DNA of 64,000 nt from Collinsella sp. AM33-4BH (GCF_003469205.1 NZ_QSIN01000009.1:31768-95767); one strand, 5' to 3'; shown: positions 43,693 to 52,392, counted from the stretch's first letter. Notes: generated from the sequence alone by a model not told the origin. Numbers and translations are program-made.

Positions 43693-43892
43693 GGGATGTA
43701 TTTTCCGTCGAGTGCCTCATCGGGAAACTGCATCCCATTTCAAGCGTCGATTCTGGGACGCACTTTCCCCTTAGACCCTCAACCGGAAACCGCATCCCAC
43801 TTTGAGCGCAAATTCCGGGATGCATTTTCCGCTTGAGCCTCATTGGGAAACGGCGTCCCACTTTGAGGGCTGATTGTGGGATGCATTTTCCG
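43693..43892. repeat. array B, left part: 62-bp palindromic repeat
   Basis: F motifs start at 43693, 43755, 43817 and 43878; R motifs at 43722, 43784 and 43845. Same F and R sequences as array A. The array is cut at 43909 by the IS256-family element and continues at 45421. Confidence 0.85.
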
Positions 43893-43909
43893 GTTTTGCT
43901 CTCATTGGG

Positions 43910-45414
43910 GGTAGCGCGCAGAGATGTGGTGTAAGAGGCGGGGAATGCCCCGCCTCCGCCCTTTCTTGAAAGGGAGGGGACACCGCCTAGAATTCGTCGT
44001 TGGAGTAATGAAGGTGACGAATGGAAGGAAAGGCGATGCCCCAAGAAGAGAGTGTACTGCGCCTCGGCCGCGACGAGGCCCTCGAGGCGGCGAGGCTTTG
44101 GCAGGAGTGCGGCGACGCGCGCGAGTTCGCGTGCAGGGTGCTGGGCAGCGTGATGAACGCGCTGATGGACTCCGAGGCCCAGCAGATGTGCGGCGCGAGC
44201 CGCAACGAGCGCAGCGACGGCAGGGAGAACAGCCGCAACGGCTACCGCCCCAGGTCGCTCAAGACCGCCGTGGGCGACGTGGAGCTCGAGATACCCAAGC
44301 TCAGGCACGGCACCTACTACCCCGAGGGCATGCTCGCGCGATGGTCGCGCGTCGACACCTCGGTGGCCGCCATCGTGCAGGAGATGTACGTATGCGGCGT
44401 GTCCACCCGCAAGGTCGAGCGCGTGGCGTCCAAGCTGGGCATATCCTCGCTGTCGAGCTCGGAGGTCTCGAGCCTCTGCTCCGACCTCGACGCCGAGGTG
44501 GCGGAGTTCCGCCGCCGCGACCTGTCGGGCACGCCGTGCTGCTACCTGTGGCTCAACGCTACCTACATGAGCTGCAGGGTCGGCTCGTCGGTCGTCTCGC
44601 AGGGCGTCGTGACCGCGATCGGGCTGGGCGCCGACGGGCGCAAGCACTTCCTGGGCTGCGACGTGGTCGACACCGAGAGCGAGGACTCCTGGGCGGCATT
44701 CCTCGGCGGGCTGCGCGAGCGCGGGCTGGCCGGCGTTCGCCTCGTGGTCTCCGACAGCCACGCCGGGCTCGTGGCCGCCGTCTCGCGCCTGTTCCAGGGC
44801 TGCGCCTGGCAGCGCTGCGTGACGCACCTGCAGCGCAACCTCCAGAGCGCCTGCTCGGGCAGGCCCGAGGACTCCAAGGCGGCCGTCAGGGACCTCGTGC
44901 ACGCCGCGGTCTACCAGGACGACCCCGACCTCGCGCGCTGCGTGTGGGCCGAGGCGGCGCCCTGGGTGGCGTCGGTGTCCGCCAGGGCCGGCGAGGTCTT
45001 CGAGCAGGCCGAGGACTCCGCGCTGGCGTTCACGGCCTTCCCCAGGGCGCACTGGGCCAAGCTCCGCACCAACAACGTCCAGGAGCGCGCCAACCGCGAG
45101 ATCAAGCGCCGCTACAGGGTCGTGCAGTCCTTCCCCTCGAGGGAGTCGATGCTGCGCCTGACGTGCGCGAGCCTCATGGAGACCGAGGGACAGTGGTCCC
45201 AGCAGCGCGTGTTCTCCGAGGCCTCGGCCGCCGAGGGCTTCGCCGAGCCCGCGGACAGGCCGGCCCCGACAGAGGGGAGGCGCCGCGCGCTCGGGCGGCG
45301 CGCCAGGGAGATAGTGGACGAGATAGTCGAGAGGCGCGGTCTCAAGAAGGAGTAACATCGGGACTTGCAGCGACGGACCTCGGGACGCTCTTACACCACG
45401 TCTGCGCGCGCCAC
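43910..45414. mobile_element. IS256-family insertion sequence
   Basis: The element is 1505 bp. Both sides carry CTCATTGGG (43901-43909 and 45415-45423), a 9-bp target duplication as IS256 elements make. Terminal inverted repeats share GCGCGCAGA and GTGGTGTAAGAG, with a small gap between. Removing the IS plus one duplication restores the 62-bp period of array B exactly (R motif at 43845 to 43907). The only gene is the transposase at 44021. A short hairpin near 43939-43965 lies between the left end and the gene. Confidence 0.88.
44021..45355 (+). CDS. IS256-family transposase with Asn at the first catalytic position
   Basis: A 444-residue mutator-type transposase. Family features: N-terminal DNA-binding part, SRNGYRPRSLKT, VSTRKVERV, then the DDE domain. 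The first catalytic Asp lies in YLWLDATY in relatives I know; here it is YLWLNATY with Asn179, codon AAC at 44555-44557. The second Asp is intact in VSDSHAGL, and the Glu in NNVQERANREIKRR. The protein is otherwise full length, so this copy is probably dead as an enzyme although its ends could still be moved by another copy. ATG 44036 is an alternative start with AAGGAAAGG upstream. Confidence 0.9.
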   Translation: MEGKAMPQEESVLRLGRDEALEAARLWQECGDAREFACRVLGSVMNALMDSEAQQMCGASRNERSDGRENSRNGYRPRSLKTAVGDVELEIPKLRHGTYYPEGMLARWSRVDTSVAAIVQEMYVCGVSTRKVERVASKLGISSLSSSEVSSLCSDLDAEVAEFRRRDLSGTPCCYLWLNATYMSCRVGSSVVSQGVVTAIGLGADGRKHFLGCDVVDTESEDSWAAFLGGLRERGLAGVRLVVSDSHAGLVAAVSRLFQGCAWQRCVTHLQRNLQSACSGRPEDSKAAVRDLVHAAVYQDDPDLARCVWAEAAPWVASVSARAGEVFEQAEDSALAFTAFPRAHWAKLRTNNVQERANREIKRRYRVVQSFPSRESMLRLTCASLMETEGQWSQQRVFSEASAAEGFAEPADRPAPTEGRRRALGRRAREIVDEIVERRGLKKE

Positions 45415-45420
45415 CTCATT

Positions 45421-45621
45421 GGGAAAATGCATCCCGTTTCTTGACCGAATAATGGGACGCAATTTCCCGTTGGAGCGCCTTTGGGAAAGTGTGTCCCACT
45501 TCGACCGCCCAGAGTGGGATGCACTTTCCGCAAAGCACCTCAACGGGAAACCACGTCCCATTCCAAAGGCAAATTCCGGGACGCATTTTTCGAAAGCCTG
45601 CCCATCCGGAAAGCCCGTCCC
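45421..45621. repeat. array B, right part: 62-bp palindromic repeat
   Basis: R motifs start at 45421, 45483, 45545 and 45607; F motifs at 45454, 45516 and 45578. With the left part this makes seven units interrupted once by the IS. Several short open frames across it, on both strands, are repeat artefacts. Confidence 0.85.
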
Positions 45622-45680
45622 ACTTTGGACGCATCCGGGCACGGAACCATCGACCTATCAGGCCTCCCATCAATAAAGAG

Positions 45681-45811
45681 GCGTCCTCCCGGACGGCGGG
45701 GCACGAAGTTCATCGCGAGTTCCGCACGCAAAGAAGGCCACTTAATGTGGCCTTCGTCTTGCGCAGGACTGTAGAGCAGGGAACTTCGTGCCCCGACGCC
45801 CGGGAGGACGT
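45681..45811. repeat. 131-bp nested palindrome holding the right inverted flank
   Basis: Outer arms of 30 bp at 45681-45710 and 45782-45811, starting GCGTCCTCCCGG, differ at about three positions. Inside lies 45721-45784, the inverted copy of the 65-bp flank at 39067-39131, with its own GGCCAC hairpin. No gene is seen in 45622-45852. Confidence 0.8.
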
Positions 45812-45852
45812 TTCATTTAGAAAGATGGACCGACCGCCGTCAGCGATGGGAG

Positions 45853-46404
45853 CTACTCCCCCAGCACGGCCTTTTTGGCGGCTGCAGCCATGTTGTCCAG
45901 ATCTTCCTTGGTGGGGTGATCCTTTGCGGCGACCCAGTTATCGAGCAGCATCTTAAAGCGGACATTGTCGGGATCTTGCTCGAGCATGGCCTCGTAGCGC
46001 TGCTTGACCGCGGGACCCATCTTGCCCTGGCACATTGCCCAACCCACAAGCTCGGCATCCTCGGCCAAATTGGAGGTCACGCGATTGATAATCTGCTGAT
46101 AATAGCTCTGGTCGGCGCCAAAACCGCAGGTACCAAAGAGGAAAACGCGCTTGCCGTGCAGAGCGGAGAGCAGCGCGGCAACCGAAGGCGTGCACGCGCC
46201 CTTGTCGCACCAAAAACCGACGAGCACCGTGTCGGCCGCGCAGGCGCCCTGTGCCTCGAGCGCAACCTGACCTGCATCCGCATCGTCGCTCAACGCCGCG
46301 GCATGGACAAACTCAACACCCGCAGCCTGCAGAGCGCGCTTGATCGCGCCCGAAACCATCCTGGTATTACCGCTCTTGCTGTTAACCACCAAAGAGCATG
46401 TCAT
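45853..46404 (-). CDS. flavodoxin-family protein, BilS-like
   Basis: A 183-residue flavodoxin-fold protein. The FMN phosphate loop is NSKSGNTRMV near the N-terminus. The segments LVGFWCDKGACTP and LFGTCGFGADQSYYQQI, then MCQGKMGPAVKQRYEAML and the KDHPTKEDL end, match the flavodoxin partner BilS of gut bilirubin reductases as I recall it. No bilR-like gene is in the window, so this is a family hint, not a pathway call. ATG 46404 is preceded by GAGG at about 10 bases. Confidence 0.65.
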   Translation of the reverse strand: MTCSLVVNSKSGNTRMVSGAIKRALQAAGVEFVHAAALSDDADAGQVALEAQGACAADTVLVGFWCDKGACTPSVAALLSALHGKRVFLFGTCGFGADQSYYQQIINRVTSNLAEDAELVGWAMCQGKMGPAVKQRYEAMLEQDPDNVRFKMLLDNWVAAKDHPTKEDLDNMAAAAKKAVLGE

Positions 46405-46567
46405 AGTCACGTTGCCTCGTTTCCCCCGAAACTCGAGCCATTAATGCAGTTTATTAGATGAATATCTTAGTACTAACGACGCAGATGTAAACCACCGTTT
46501 GTCGATTGGCGACGCAGACGACATTTTTGGACAGATTTCGAACAGTATGTACTTCGGATTGAAACCG

Positions 46568-46704
46568 CCGCAGAACGTTTCACGAATGGCCGAAAAACTG
46601 TTTCACAAAACGCCGTCAAATTGTTTCATATAATATCGTTAATTTGTTTCACGAAATACCGTCAAATTGTGTCATGGTTTTTCGTCAAAATGTTTTACGC
46701 GCTG
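46568..46704. repeat. six tandem 22-23-bp repeats upstream of the DUF4143 ATPase
   Basis: Units start at 46568, 46590, 46613, 46636, 46659 and 46682. Each has the pattern yCGTCAAAwTGTTTCACGAA with variation; the core TGTTTCA/TGTTTTA is in all. The stretch is AT-rich against the GC-rich surroundings and ends 20 bases before the first possible ATG. It may be an operator array or an iteron-like binding region. Nothing else is seen in 46405-46567. Confidence 0.75.
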
Positions 46705-46710
46705 GTAAGA

Positions 46711-46719
46711 TGCTATAAA
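46711..46719 (+). promoter_or_regulatory. extended -10 promoter at the DUF4143 gene
   Basis: TGC followed by TATAAA (46714-46719), with TTTTAC near 46693 as a possible -35. Transcription would start near 46726, so an ATG at 46725 is unlikely to be read and the start at 46752 is preferred. Confidence 0.4.
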
Positions 46720-46751
46720 ACAAAATGTTTCTTTGGATGGCGGGAAGTACG

Positions 46752-48017
46752 ATGACTAGGTATATGAGTAGATGTATCGATCGCTCAATCGAACGCGATC
46801 TTGGCATTTTTGGTGCCGTGCTCATTCAGGGACCGAAGTGGTGCGGAAAGACGACTACGGCCCAGCGATTCGCTGAATCATCGCTGTCTCTCTCCGACCC
46901 TGCCGGAGACTTTGCCGCACTGCAGCTTGCCAGGATCGACCCAGCTCAAGCAATAGTCGGCGCAACGCCGAGACTCATCGATGAGTGGCAGGAAGAGCCG
47001 AAACTGTGGGACGCAATACGTTTCGAATGCGATCGTCGGACCGGTGAGCCAGGGCAGTTTTTGCTTACGGGGTCAGCAACACCAAACGACGCCGACCAAC
47101 CGATGCACAGCGGCATCGGGCGCATATCACGCTTGCGCATGGAAACAATGACTCTGGCCGAACTCGGGGTTTCCTCAGGGGCGGTCTCGCTCGAATCGCT
47201 GCTTAACGGATGCCCCATCAAAGCGGCACTTGGATCCATCAACGGCATCGCCAATATCGCCGATTTGCTATGTCGTGGTGGTTGGCCTCAGGCGGTTGGC
47301 AAGACGACTGCCGATGCAATGCGCATATCCGCTGCCTACATCGACGGTGTTTGCGAATCGGATGTTTCAAGGGTTGACGGCGTAAAGCGTGACCCGGAGA
47401 AAGTCAGGGCTCTTCTGTCTTCGCTTGCGCGTAACGAATCCACTCTTGCCGGCGAAAAGTCTCTTGAGAAAGACCTCGGCGGTGATGTATCGAGAAGTAC
47501 GCTGCGGCGCTATACGGATGCCTTGCGCAGAATACACATCATCGATGATATCCCGGCTTGGCATCCGGCGCTCAGGTCTCCGGTAAAGCTGCGGCAAAGT
47601 GCGAAAAGGCACCTCGCCGACCCTTCGCTTGCCGTCGCACTGCTCGGAGCAAATCCGGAGTCATTGGCATCCGACCCGAAGACGCTGGGACTGCTCTTCG
47701 AATCCCTCGTCCTGCACGACCTTAAGGTCTATGCAGCCGCAAATGACTCGTCGGTGTCCCACTACCATGACGCCGACGATCTCGAGGTCGATGCCGTTAT
47801 ATGCAGGCGCGATGGAACTTGGATTGCCGTGGAAGTAAAACTCGGAAGTCCGCAGATCCCCGAGGCATCTGCAAACCTGCTTCGACTCGAGCGCAAACTT
47901 GTCGAGCGTGGCGAGAGACCACCCGCGGCCAAGCTCATCGTCATCGGGTTCGGCATGCCAGCCCATACAACGCCCGAGGGCATTATCGTTGCCCCCGTTG
48001 ACACACTCGCGCCCTAG
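46752..48017 (+). CDS. AAA ATPase with C-terminal DUF4143/PD-(D/E)XK-like domain
   Basis: A 421-residue protein of the DUF4143 ATPase group. Walker A is GPKWCGKTT (about residues 27-35); PRLIDEWQ is the Walker B region, and LLTGSATP the sensor. The C-terminal half has FESLVLHDL and a nuclease-like core, EVDAVICRRDGTWIAVEVKLG, where Asp, Glu and Lys resemble a PD-(D/E)XK site. Function in vivo is poorly defined; such genes are common in gut Actinobacteria and Firmicutes. The tandem repeat array upstream suggests tight control or self-binding. It is convergent with the ABC operon, 28 bases away. Confidence 0.78.
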   Translation: MTRYMSRCIDRSIERDLGIFGAVLIQGPKWCGKTTTAQRFAESSLSLSDPAGDFAALQLARIDPAQAIVGATPRLIDEWQEEPKLWDAIRFECDRRTGEPGQFLLTGSATPNDADQPMHSGIGRISRLRMETMTLAELGVSSGAVSLESLLNGCPIKAALGSINGIANIADLLCRGGWPQAVGKTTADAMRISAAYIDGVCESDVSRVDGVKRDPEKVRALLSSLARNESTLAGEKSLEKDLGGDVSRSTLRRYTDALRRIHIIDDIPAWHPALRSPVKLRQSAKRHLADPSLAVALLGANPESLASDPKTLGLLFESLVLHDLKVYAAANDSSVSHYHDADDLEVDAVICRRDGTWIAVEVKLGSPQIPEASANLLRLERKLVERGERPPAAKLIVIGFGMPAHTTPEGIIVAPVDTLAP

Positions 48018-48045
48018 CGCTGCATTACATGCCCCACGGGCTTGC

Positions 48046-49905
48046 TTACTGGGCGAATTGGCTGCGGTAGAGTTCGGCGTAGAAGCCGCCTGCCACTAGC
48101 AGCTCGTCGTGCGTGCCGCGCTCGATAATCTGGCCGTCGCGCATCACCAGAATGCAGTCGGCGTTGCGGATGGTGCTCAGGCGGTGCGCCACGACAAAGC
48201 TTGTGCGACCGGCCATGAGCTCGTCGAATGCCGCCTGCACCTGCAGCTCGGTACGCGTATCGATGCTCGACGTTGCCTCGTCCAGCAGCAGAATCGCCGG
48301 ATCGGTGAGCATAACGCGCGCAATGCACAGCAGCTGTTTTTGACCCTGGCTAAACGTGCCGCCGTCCTCGCCGATGACCGTATCGTAGCCGCCTGGCAGC
48401 TGCACGATAAACTTGTGCGCATGCGCGCGCTTGGCAGCTTCGATAACCTGCTCGCGCGTGGCGTCGGGACAGCCGTAGGCGATGTTTTCCGCCACCGTGC
48501 CCTCGAACAGCCACGTATCCTGCAGCACCATGCCAAAGGCGCGGCGCAGGCTCGCGCGCGTGTAGTCACGCGAAGACCGGCCATCGACCATGATGCGTCC
48601 GGCGTCGATATCGTAAAACCGCAGCAGCAAGTTGATGAGCGTTGTCTTGCCGCAGCCCGTGGGGCCGACCAGGGCAAAGCGCATGCCGGGTTTGGCCTCA
48701 ATACAGATATCCTGCAGCAGCTTGCGGTCGGGCACGTAGCTAAAGTCCACATGTTCAAAGGCGACCTCGCCCTTCGGGGCGGCAAGCTCCGCGGCATCCG
48801 TCGCATCGGGCTCCTGCTCGCGCGCATCGAGCAGCGCAAACATGCGGCGCGCCGAGGCGTACGCGGTCTGGATCTGCGTAATGACGTTGGTGACCTCATT
48901 GAACGGCTTGGTGTACTGGTTGGCATAGGACAGGAAGATCTGCACGCCGCCCACCGTAAGCGCCGCGGGCACGCCCGTGATCACGCCCACGCAGCCGATC
49001 ACAGCGACCACGGCATAGATGATGTTATTGATAAAGCGCGTGCCAGGGTTGGAGAGCGAACCCATAAACTGCGCGCGCTCGCCCACGGTGTAGAGCTCAG
49101 CGTTGAGGGCATCGAAGCGCTGCTGGGCGTTGGGACCACAGGCAAAAGTGTCGACAAGCTTCTGCTCGCCCACGTACTCCTCGATATGACCACCGAGCTG
49201 GCCTTGAATGCGCTGCTGAGCCGTAAAGCTCTTGTTGGAGAGCTTGGCGATGGCGCCGGCGGCAAAGATGGAAAGCGGCGTGACGAGCACCACCACGAGC
49301 GTCATGGTCAGGTTAATGGAGAGCATAAACGCAAGCGTGCCCACGATGGTGATAACGCCGGTAAAGAGCTGCGTGAAGCCCTGCAGCAGACCGTCGCCGA
49401 CCTGATCGACGTCGTTGACCACGCGGCTCATAAGGTCGCCGTGGGCATGACTGTCGATAAAGCTGAGCGGCATACGACTGAGCTTGTCGCTCGCCTCCAC
49501 GCGCATGTCGCGCACCGTTTCGTAGGACAGGCGGTTGACGCAATAGCCCTGCAGCCACTGGAAGGCCGCAGCACCTACAACGACAATCGCGAGCTTGGTA
49601 ACGAGCGGCAGCAGTGCATCGAAATCCACCTGGCCCGCGGCAACGATCAGGTCGATACCCTCGCCGATAAGGATAGGCGTGTAGAGCTGCAGAATCACCG
49701 AGATGGCAGCGCTCACGAACGACGCCGTAAACGAAATACGGTGCGGACGGACGTAGCCCATCAGGCGGCGGGTCACCGCGCCCACGGGATAGCGCTCGGG
49801 GTCGCCGGGCTGGCGTGGGCCGTCGCCCAGGTCGTTGAGCTTGTCGTTGCCGGACACATTGGCCGTCATCGTGGCGACCGAACCGGAAGAAGTATACGGA
49901 TTCAT
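48046..49905 (-). CDS. ABC exporter subunit with canonical ATPase site (pair 2)
   Basis: A 619-residue half-transporter. It has an N-terminal polar stretch of about 45 residues, six helices, and an ATPase domain with Walker A GPTGCGKTT, signature FSQGQKQLLCIARV and Walker B LLLDEATSSID with the catalytic Glu. Its ATG directly follows the TAG of the upstream gene (TAGATG), so the two subunits are coupled. This half is the hydrolysis-competent one. The substrate is unknown; the fold is multidrug/lipid exporter-like. Confidence 0.9.
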   Translation of the reverse strand: MNPYTSSGSVATMTANVSGNDKLNDLGDGPRQPGDPERYPVGAVTRRLMGYVRPHRISFTASFVSAAISVILQLYTPILIGEGIDLIVAAGQVDFDALLPLVTKLAIVVVGAAAFQWLQGYCVNRLSYETVRDMRVEASDKLSRMPLSFIDSHAHGDLMSRVVNDVDQVGDGLLQGFTQLFTGVITIVGTLAFMLSINLTMTLVVVLVTPLSIFAAGAIAKLSNKSFTAQQRIQGQLGGHIEEYVGEQKLVDTFACGPNAQQRFDALNAELYTVGERAQFMGSLSNPGTRFINNIIYAVVAVIGCVGVITGVPAALTVGGVQIFLSYANQYTKPFNEVTNVITQIQTAYASARRMFALLDAREQEPDATDAAELAAPKGEVAFEHVDFSYVPDRKLLQDICIEAKPGMRFALVGPTGCGKTTLINLLLRFYDIDAGRIMVDGRSSRDYTRASLRRAFGMVLQDTWLFEGTVAENIAYGCPDATREQVIEAAKRAHAHKFIVQLPGGYDTVIGEDGGTFSQGQKQLLCIARVMLTDPAILLLDEATSSIDTRTELQVQAAFDELMAGRTSFVVAHRLSTIRNADCILVMRDGQIIERGTHDELLVAGGFYAELYRSQFAQ

Positions 49906-51759
49906 CTAGCAGCCCTCCTTTGCGCAAACGGATGCGGGGGCGGTTGGGGCGGACGCGGGTGTCGCACTCCCCTGCTGGCCCTCGAGCTCCTCGCGGCGAA
50001 GCTGCGACTGGCAGATCTCTCGGTAGAGCAGGCAGCTTGCATACAGCTCGTCATGCGTGCCAAGGCCCGCAACCGAGCCGTGGTCGAGTACGCAGATCAT
50101 GTCGGCATCGCGCACGGTCGAGACGCGCTGGCTCACGATGACGGTCGTGAGCGGCAGCCCGCCCTCGGCGGCACCGCGCACGCTACGCTCGCGGATGGCA
50201 TGACGAAGCGCCGCATCGGTCTTAAAGTCGAGCGCCGAGGCGGAGTCATCCATGATCAAAACCTGCGGCGAGCCCACTAAGGCGCGCGCGATGGTCAGGC
50301 GCTGGCGCTGGCCACCGCTAAAGTTCTTACCGCCCGCCTCGACCGGGGCATCGAGCCCCTGCGACTTGCTGCGCACGAACTCGCTCGCTTGCGCCATATC
50401 GAGCGCTGCCCAGAGCTCCTCGTCGGTCGCCGACTCGTCACGCCAGGTCAGGTTGCTGCGGATGGTGCCGCTCATCAGCGACGCGCGCTGCGGAACAGTC
50501 GCGACCACACGGCGCAACTGGTCGAGCGGCCAGGTGCGCACGTCGGAGCCCGTCACGCTCACGCTGCCGGTGCTCGCATCGTACAGACGCGGGATGAGCG
50601 AAACGAGCGTGGACTTGCCGCTGCCCGTGCCGCCGATAATGCCGAGTGTTTTGCCCAGCGGGAGTTCCAGCGTCACATCGTTGACAGCATTGGCCGCGCC
50701 GGCACCAAACGAGAAGCTCGCATGGTCAAAGCTCAGCGCGGGGGCCAGGGCGGCATTGCCCGTCGCGCCCGGCTTGGGCAGCGCGACCGGCTGGTTGCCC
50801 TCGTCAGCGATGCTCGGCACGCAATTGAGCACCTCGTTGATACGCGACGCGCTGGCGCTCGCCTTGGTAAAGACCACGACCAGGTTGGCGACGTACACGA
50901 TGGAGGTCAGGGTCTGCGTCATGTAGTTCACAAACGCCATGACCTGACCCTGCGTGAGCTCGCCCACGTTGACCTGGATGCCGCCCACCCACAGAATGGC
51001 ACACACGCCCAGGTTCATCACAAGAAACGTGACGGGGTTGAGAATCGACGAGAGCTTGCCCACCGCGATGGCAGTATTGGCCTGGTCATCGGCGGCTTGG
51101 GCAAAGCGCTCGCGCTCGTGATCTTCGCGCACAAACGCACGGACCACGCGGGCGCCCGAAAGACCTTCGCGGCAAATGAGCGCAATGCGATCGAGCTTTG
51201 CCTGCAGCTGCTTGTAGTAGGGAATGCAGCGCGCCATGACAACCCAGAACACCAGGCCAATGGCGGGCGTGCAAATCAAGAAAATCACGCCAAGCTTAAG
51301 GTCGATGGCAAGGGCCGCGACCATGGAGCCCACCGCCAGGAAAGGCCAGCGGATGAGCATGCGCACGCCCAGCGCCACGGCGAGCTGCACCTGGTTGACG
51401 TCGTTGGTGATGCGCGTGATGAGCGACGGCGTGCCAAAGCGATCGAGCTCAGCATAGCTCAGCTTGTTGATGTGCTGGTAGAGCGCGCCGCGAATGTCAG
51501 TACCCATGCCCTGCGAGGTGAGCGCCGCCATCTTTTGGCAGACGAGCGTAAACGAGATGCCAATCACGGCCATGGCGGCGAGCACCATGCCGTAGTGGAC
51601 GACGGCGTTCACATCGTGCGCGGCGATGCCCTTATCGATCATCTGGGCAATCACCAGCGGCGTTAGCAGGTCAAAGATCACTTCGATCAGCTTGCACGCA
51701 GGGCCAATCACCATACACCGGCGAAACTTGCCACCAAAACGCCTGAGCAGCTCAATCAT
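49906..51759 (-). CDS. ABC exporter subunit with degenerate Walker B (pair 2)
   Basis: A 617-residue half-transporter, first gene of the pair. Start MIELLRRFGG at ATG 51759 with GGGAG upstream. Walker A GGTGSGKST and signature [14 protein letters not shown] are intact, but Walker B ends MDDS with Asp in place of the catalytic Glu, the typical mark of the inactive site in heterodimeric exporters. Unlike pairs 1 and 3, no MarR gene precedes it; the 475 bases upstream contain the nested palindrome and SRP RNA gene. Confidence 0.9.
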   Translation of the reverse strand: MIELLRRFGGKFRRCMVIGPACKLIEVIFDLLTPLVIAQMIDKGIAAHDVNAVVHYGMVLAAMAVIGISFTLVCQKMAALTSQGMGTDIRGALYQHINKLSYAELDRFGTPSLITRITNDVNQVQLAVALGVRMLIRWPFLAVGSMVAALAIDLKLGVIFLICTPAIGLVFWVVMARCIPYYKQLQAKLDRIALICREGLSGARVVRAFVREDHERERFAQAADDQANTAIAVGKLSSILNPVTFLVMNLGVCAILWVGGIQVNVGELTQGQVMAFVNYMTQTLTSIVYVANLVVVFTKASASASRINEVLNCVPSIADEGNQPVALPKPGATGNAALAPALSFDHASFSFGAGAANAVNDVTLELPLGKTLGIIGGTGSGKSTLVSLIPRLYDASTGSVSVTGSDVRTWPLDQLRRVVATVPQRASLMSGTIRSNLTWRDESATDEELWAALDMAQASEFVRSKSQGLDAPVEAGGKNFSGGQRQRLTIARALVGSPQVLIMDDSASALDFKTDAALRHAIRERSVRGAAEGGLPLTTVIVSQRVSTVRDADMICVLDHGSVAGLGTHDELYASCLLYREICQSQLRREELEGQQGSATPASAPTAPASVCAKEGC

Positions 51760-52085
51760 AAAAAGGCGCTCCCTATCATCATCTCTCTTCAATCTGATTC
51801 ATGATAGTACGGCGAACCCTGAAGATGCGTAAGCAACTCGTTACAGAAGAGTCTTGAGCGGTGGTAAAAACCGTCACTGTTTTGGCGCAGTTAGCAAGCG
51901 ACATAACGCCAGGGATTCAATTATCAGATAAATGTGACCCTTCAGGCGGTTTTGGTCGGCTACCCGCGAGTGCCGGCAGGGCGTTTGGTAGTCGAGCGAT
52001 TCCGCAGGCAAAGCCGAGGACCAGCGAGACACCACTCCATCACGCCCGGACCACGTGGCCGCCTATGTTTTGGCAAAGCCGGCGA

Positions 52086-52185
52086 GCGCCACCCAGAGCG
52101 AACAAGTTGGCATGAAAAAGGCAAGGCATAGACCTTCTGGTCATGCCTTGCCTTTTGAATGACAAATTGTCGCTCTGGGTGGCGC
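52086..52185. repeat. 100-bp nested palindrome beside the SRP RNA gene
   Basis: Outer arms GCGCCACCCAGAGCGAACAA (52086-52105) and 52167-52185; inner arms AAAAGGCAAGGCAT (52116-52129) and its exact complement (52143-52156). It folds as one long stem with a small internal loop. The 51760-52085 part shows no gene. Confidence 0.8.
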
Positions 52186-52234
52186 GCAGCGTCGAGCATT
52201 GCGCGGTTTGGTAAAACCGCGCAAAAAGAAAGCC

Positions 52235-52343
52235 CGTGCGCTCGATGGATTCGGATGCCCGACAGAGGCTCCTTATGGCTGCTTCCTTCCGGACCTGACC
52301 AGATTCGGAACATGTCGTCATCCGAACCCATCGAACGCGCTAG
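52235..52343 (-). ncRNA. ffs: signal recognition particle RNA, small bacterial type
   Basis: On the minus strand the conserved SRP tip reads GGTCAGGTCCGGAAGGAAGC followed by AGCC, the universal 4.5S RNA loop. Long flanking arms pair: GCGTTCGATGGGTTCGGATG at the 5' side with CATCCGAATCCATCGAGCGC at the 3' side. The length of about 108 nt is right for the Alu-less form. TTTCTTTTT after the stem may end transcription. A TATATC box lies at about 52351-52356. Confidence 0.92.
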
Positions 52344-52392
52344 GCGCTCGATATATCTTACCCGCTCCCGCCCGATGGGGCAAGGTAGCTAA

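Noticed and set aside
43613..45358. Open frames crossing the arrays and IS on the minus strand
   Set aside because: They arise from the repeat, whose 62-bp period keeps several frames open by chance, and from the antisense of the transposase.
39128..45621. The 62-bp arrays as a CRISPR locus
   Set aside because: The repeats are paired palindromes with two alternating spacer lengths (14 and 18 bp) that are themselves similar from unit to unit; there are no 30-40-bp unique spacers and no cas genes.
46568..46704. The 23-bp array as a short CRISPR or as a plasmid origin
   Set aside because: Units abut with no unique spacers, and there is no rep gene; the neighbouring ATPase is chromosomal-looking. 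I keep it as a regulatory repeat of unknown role.
46725..46751. ATG at 46725 as the start of the DUF4143 protein
   Set aside because: It coincides with the expected transcription start of the extended -10 promoter and has no ribosome site; the family normally starts near the ATG at 46752.
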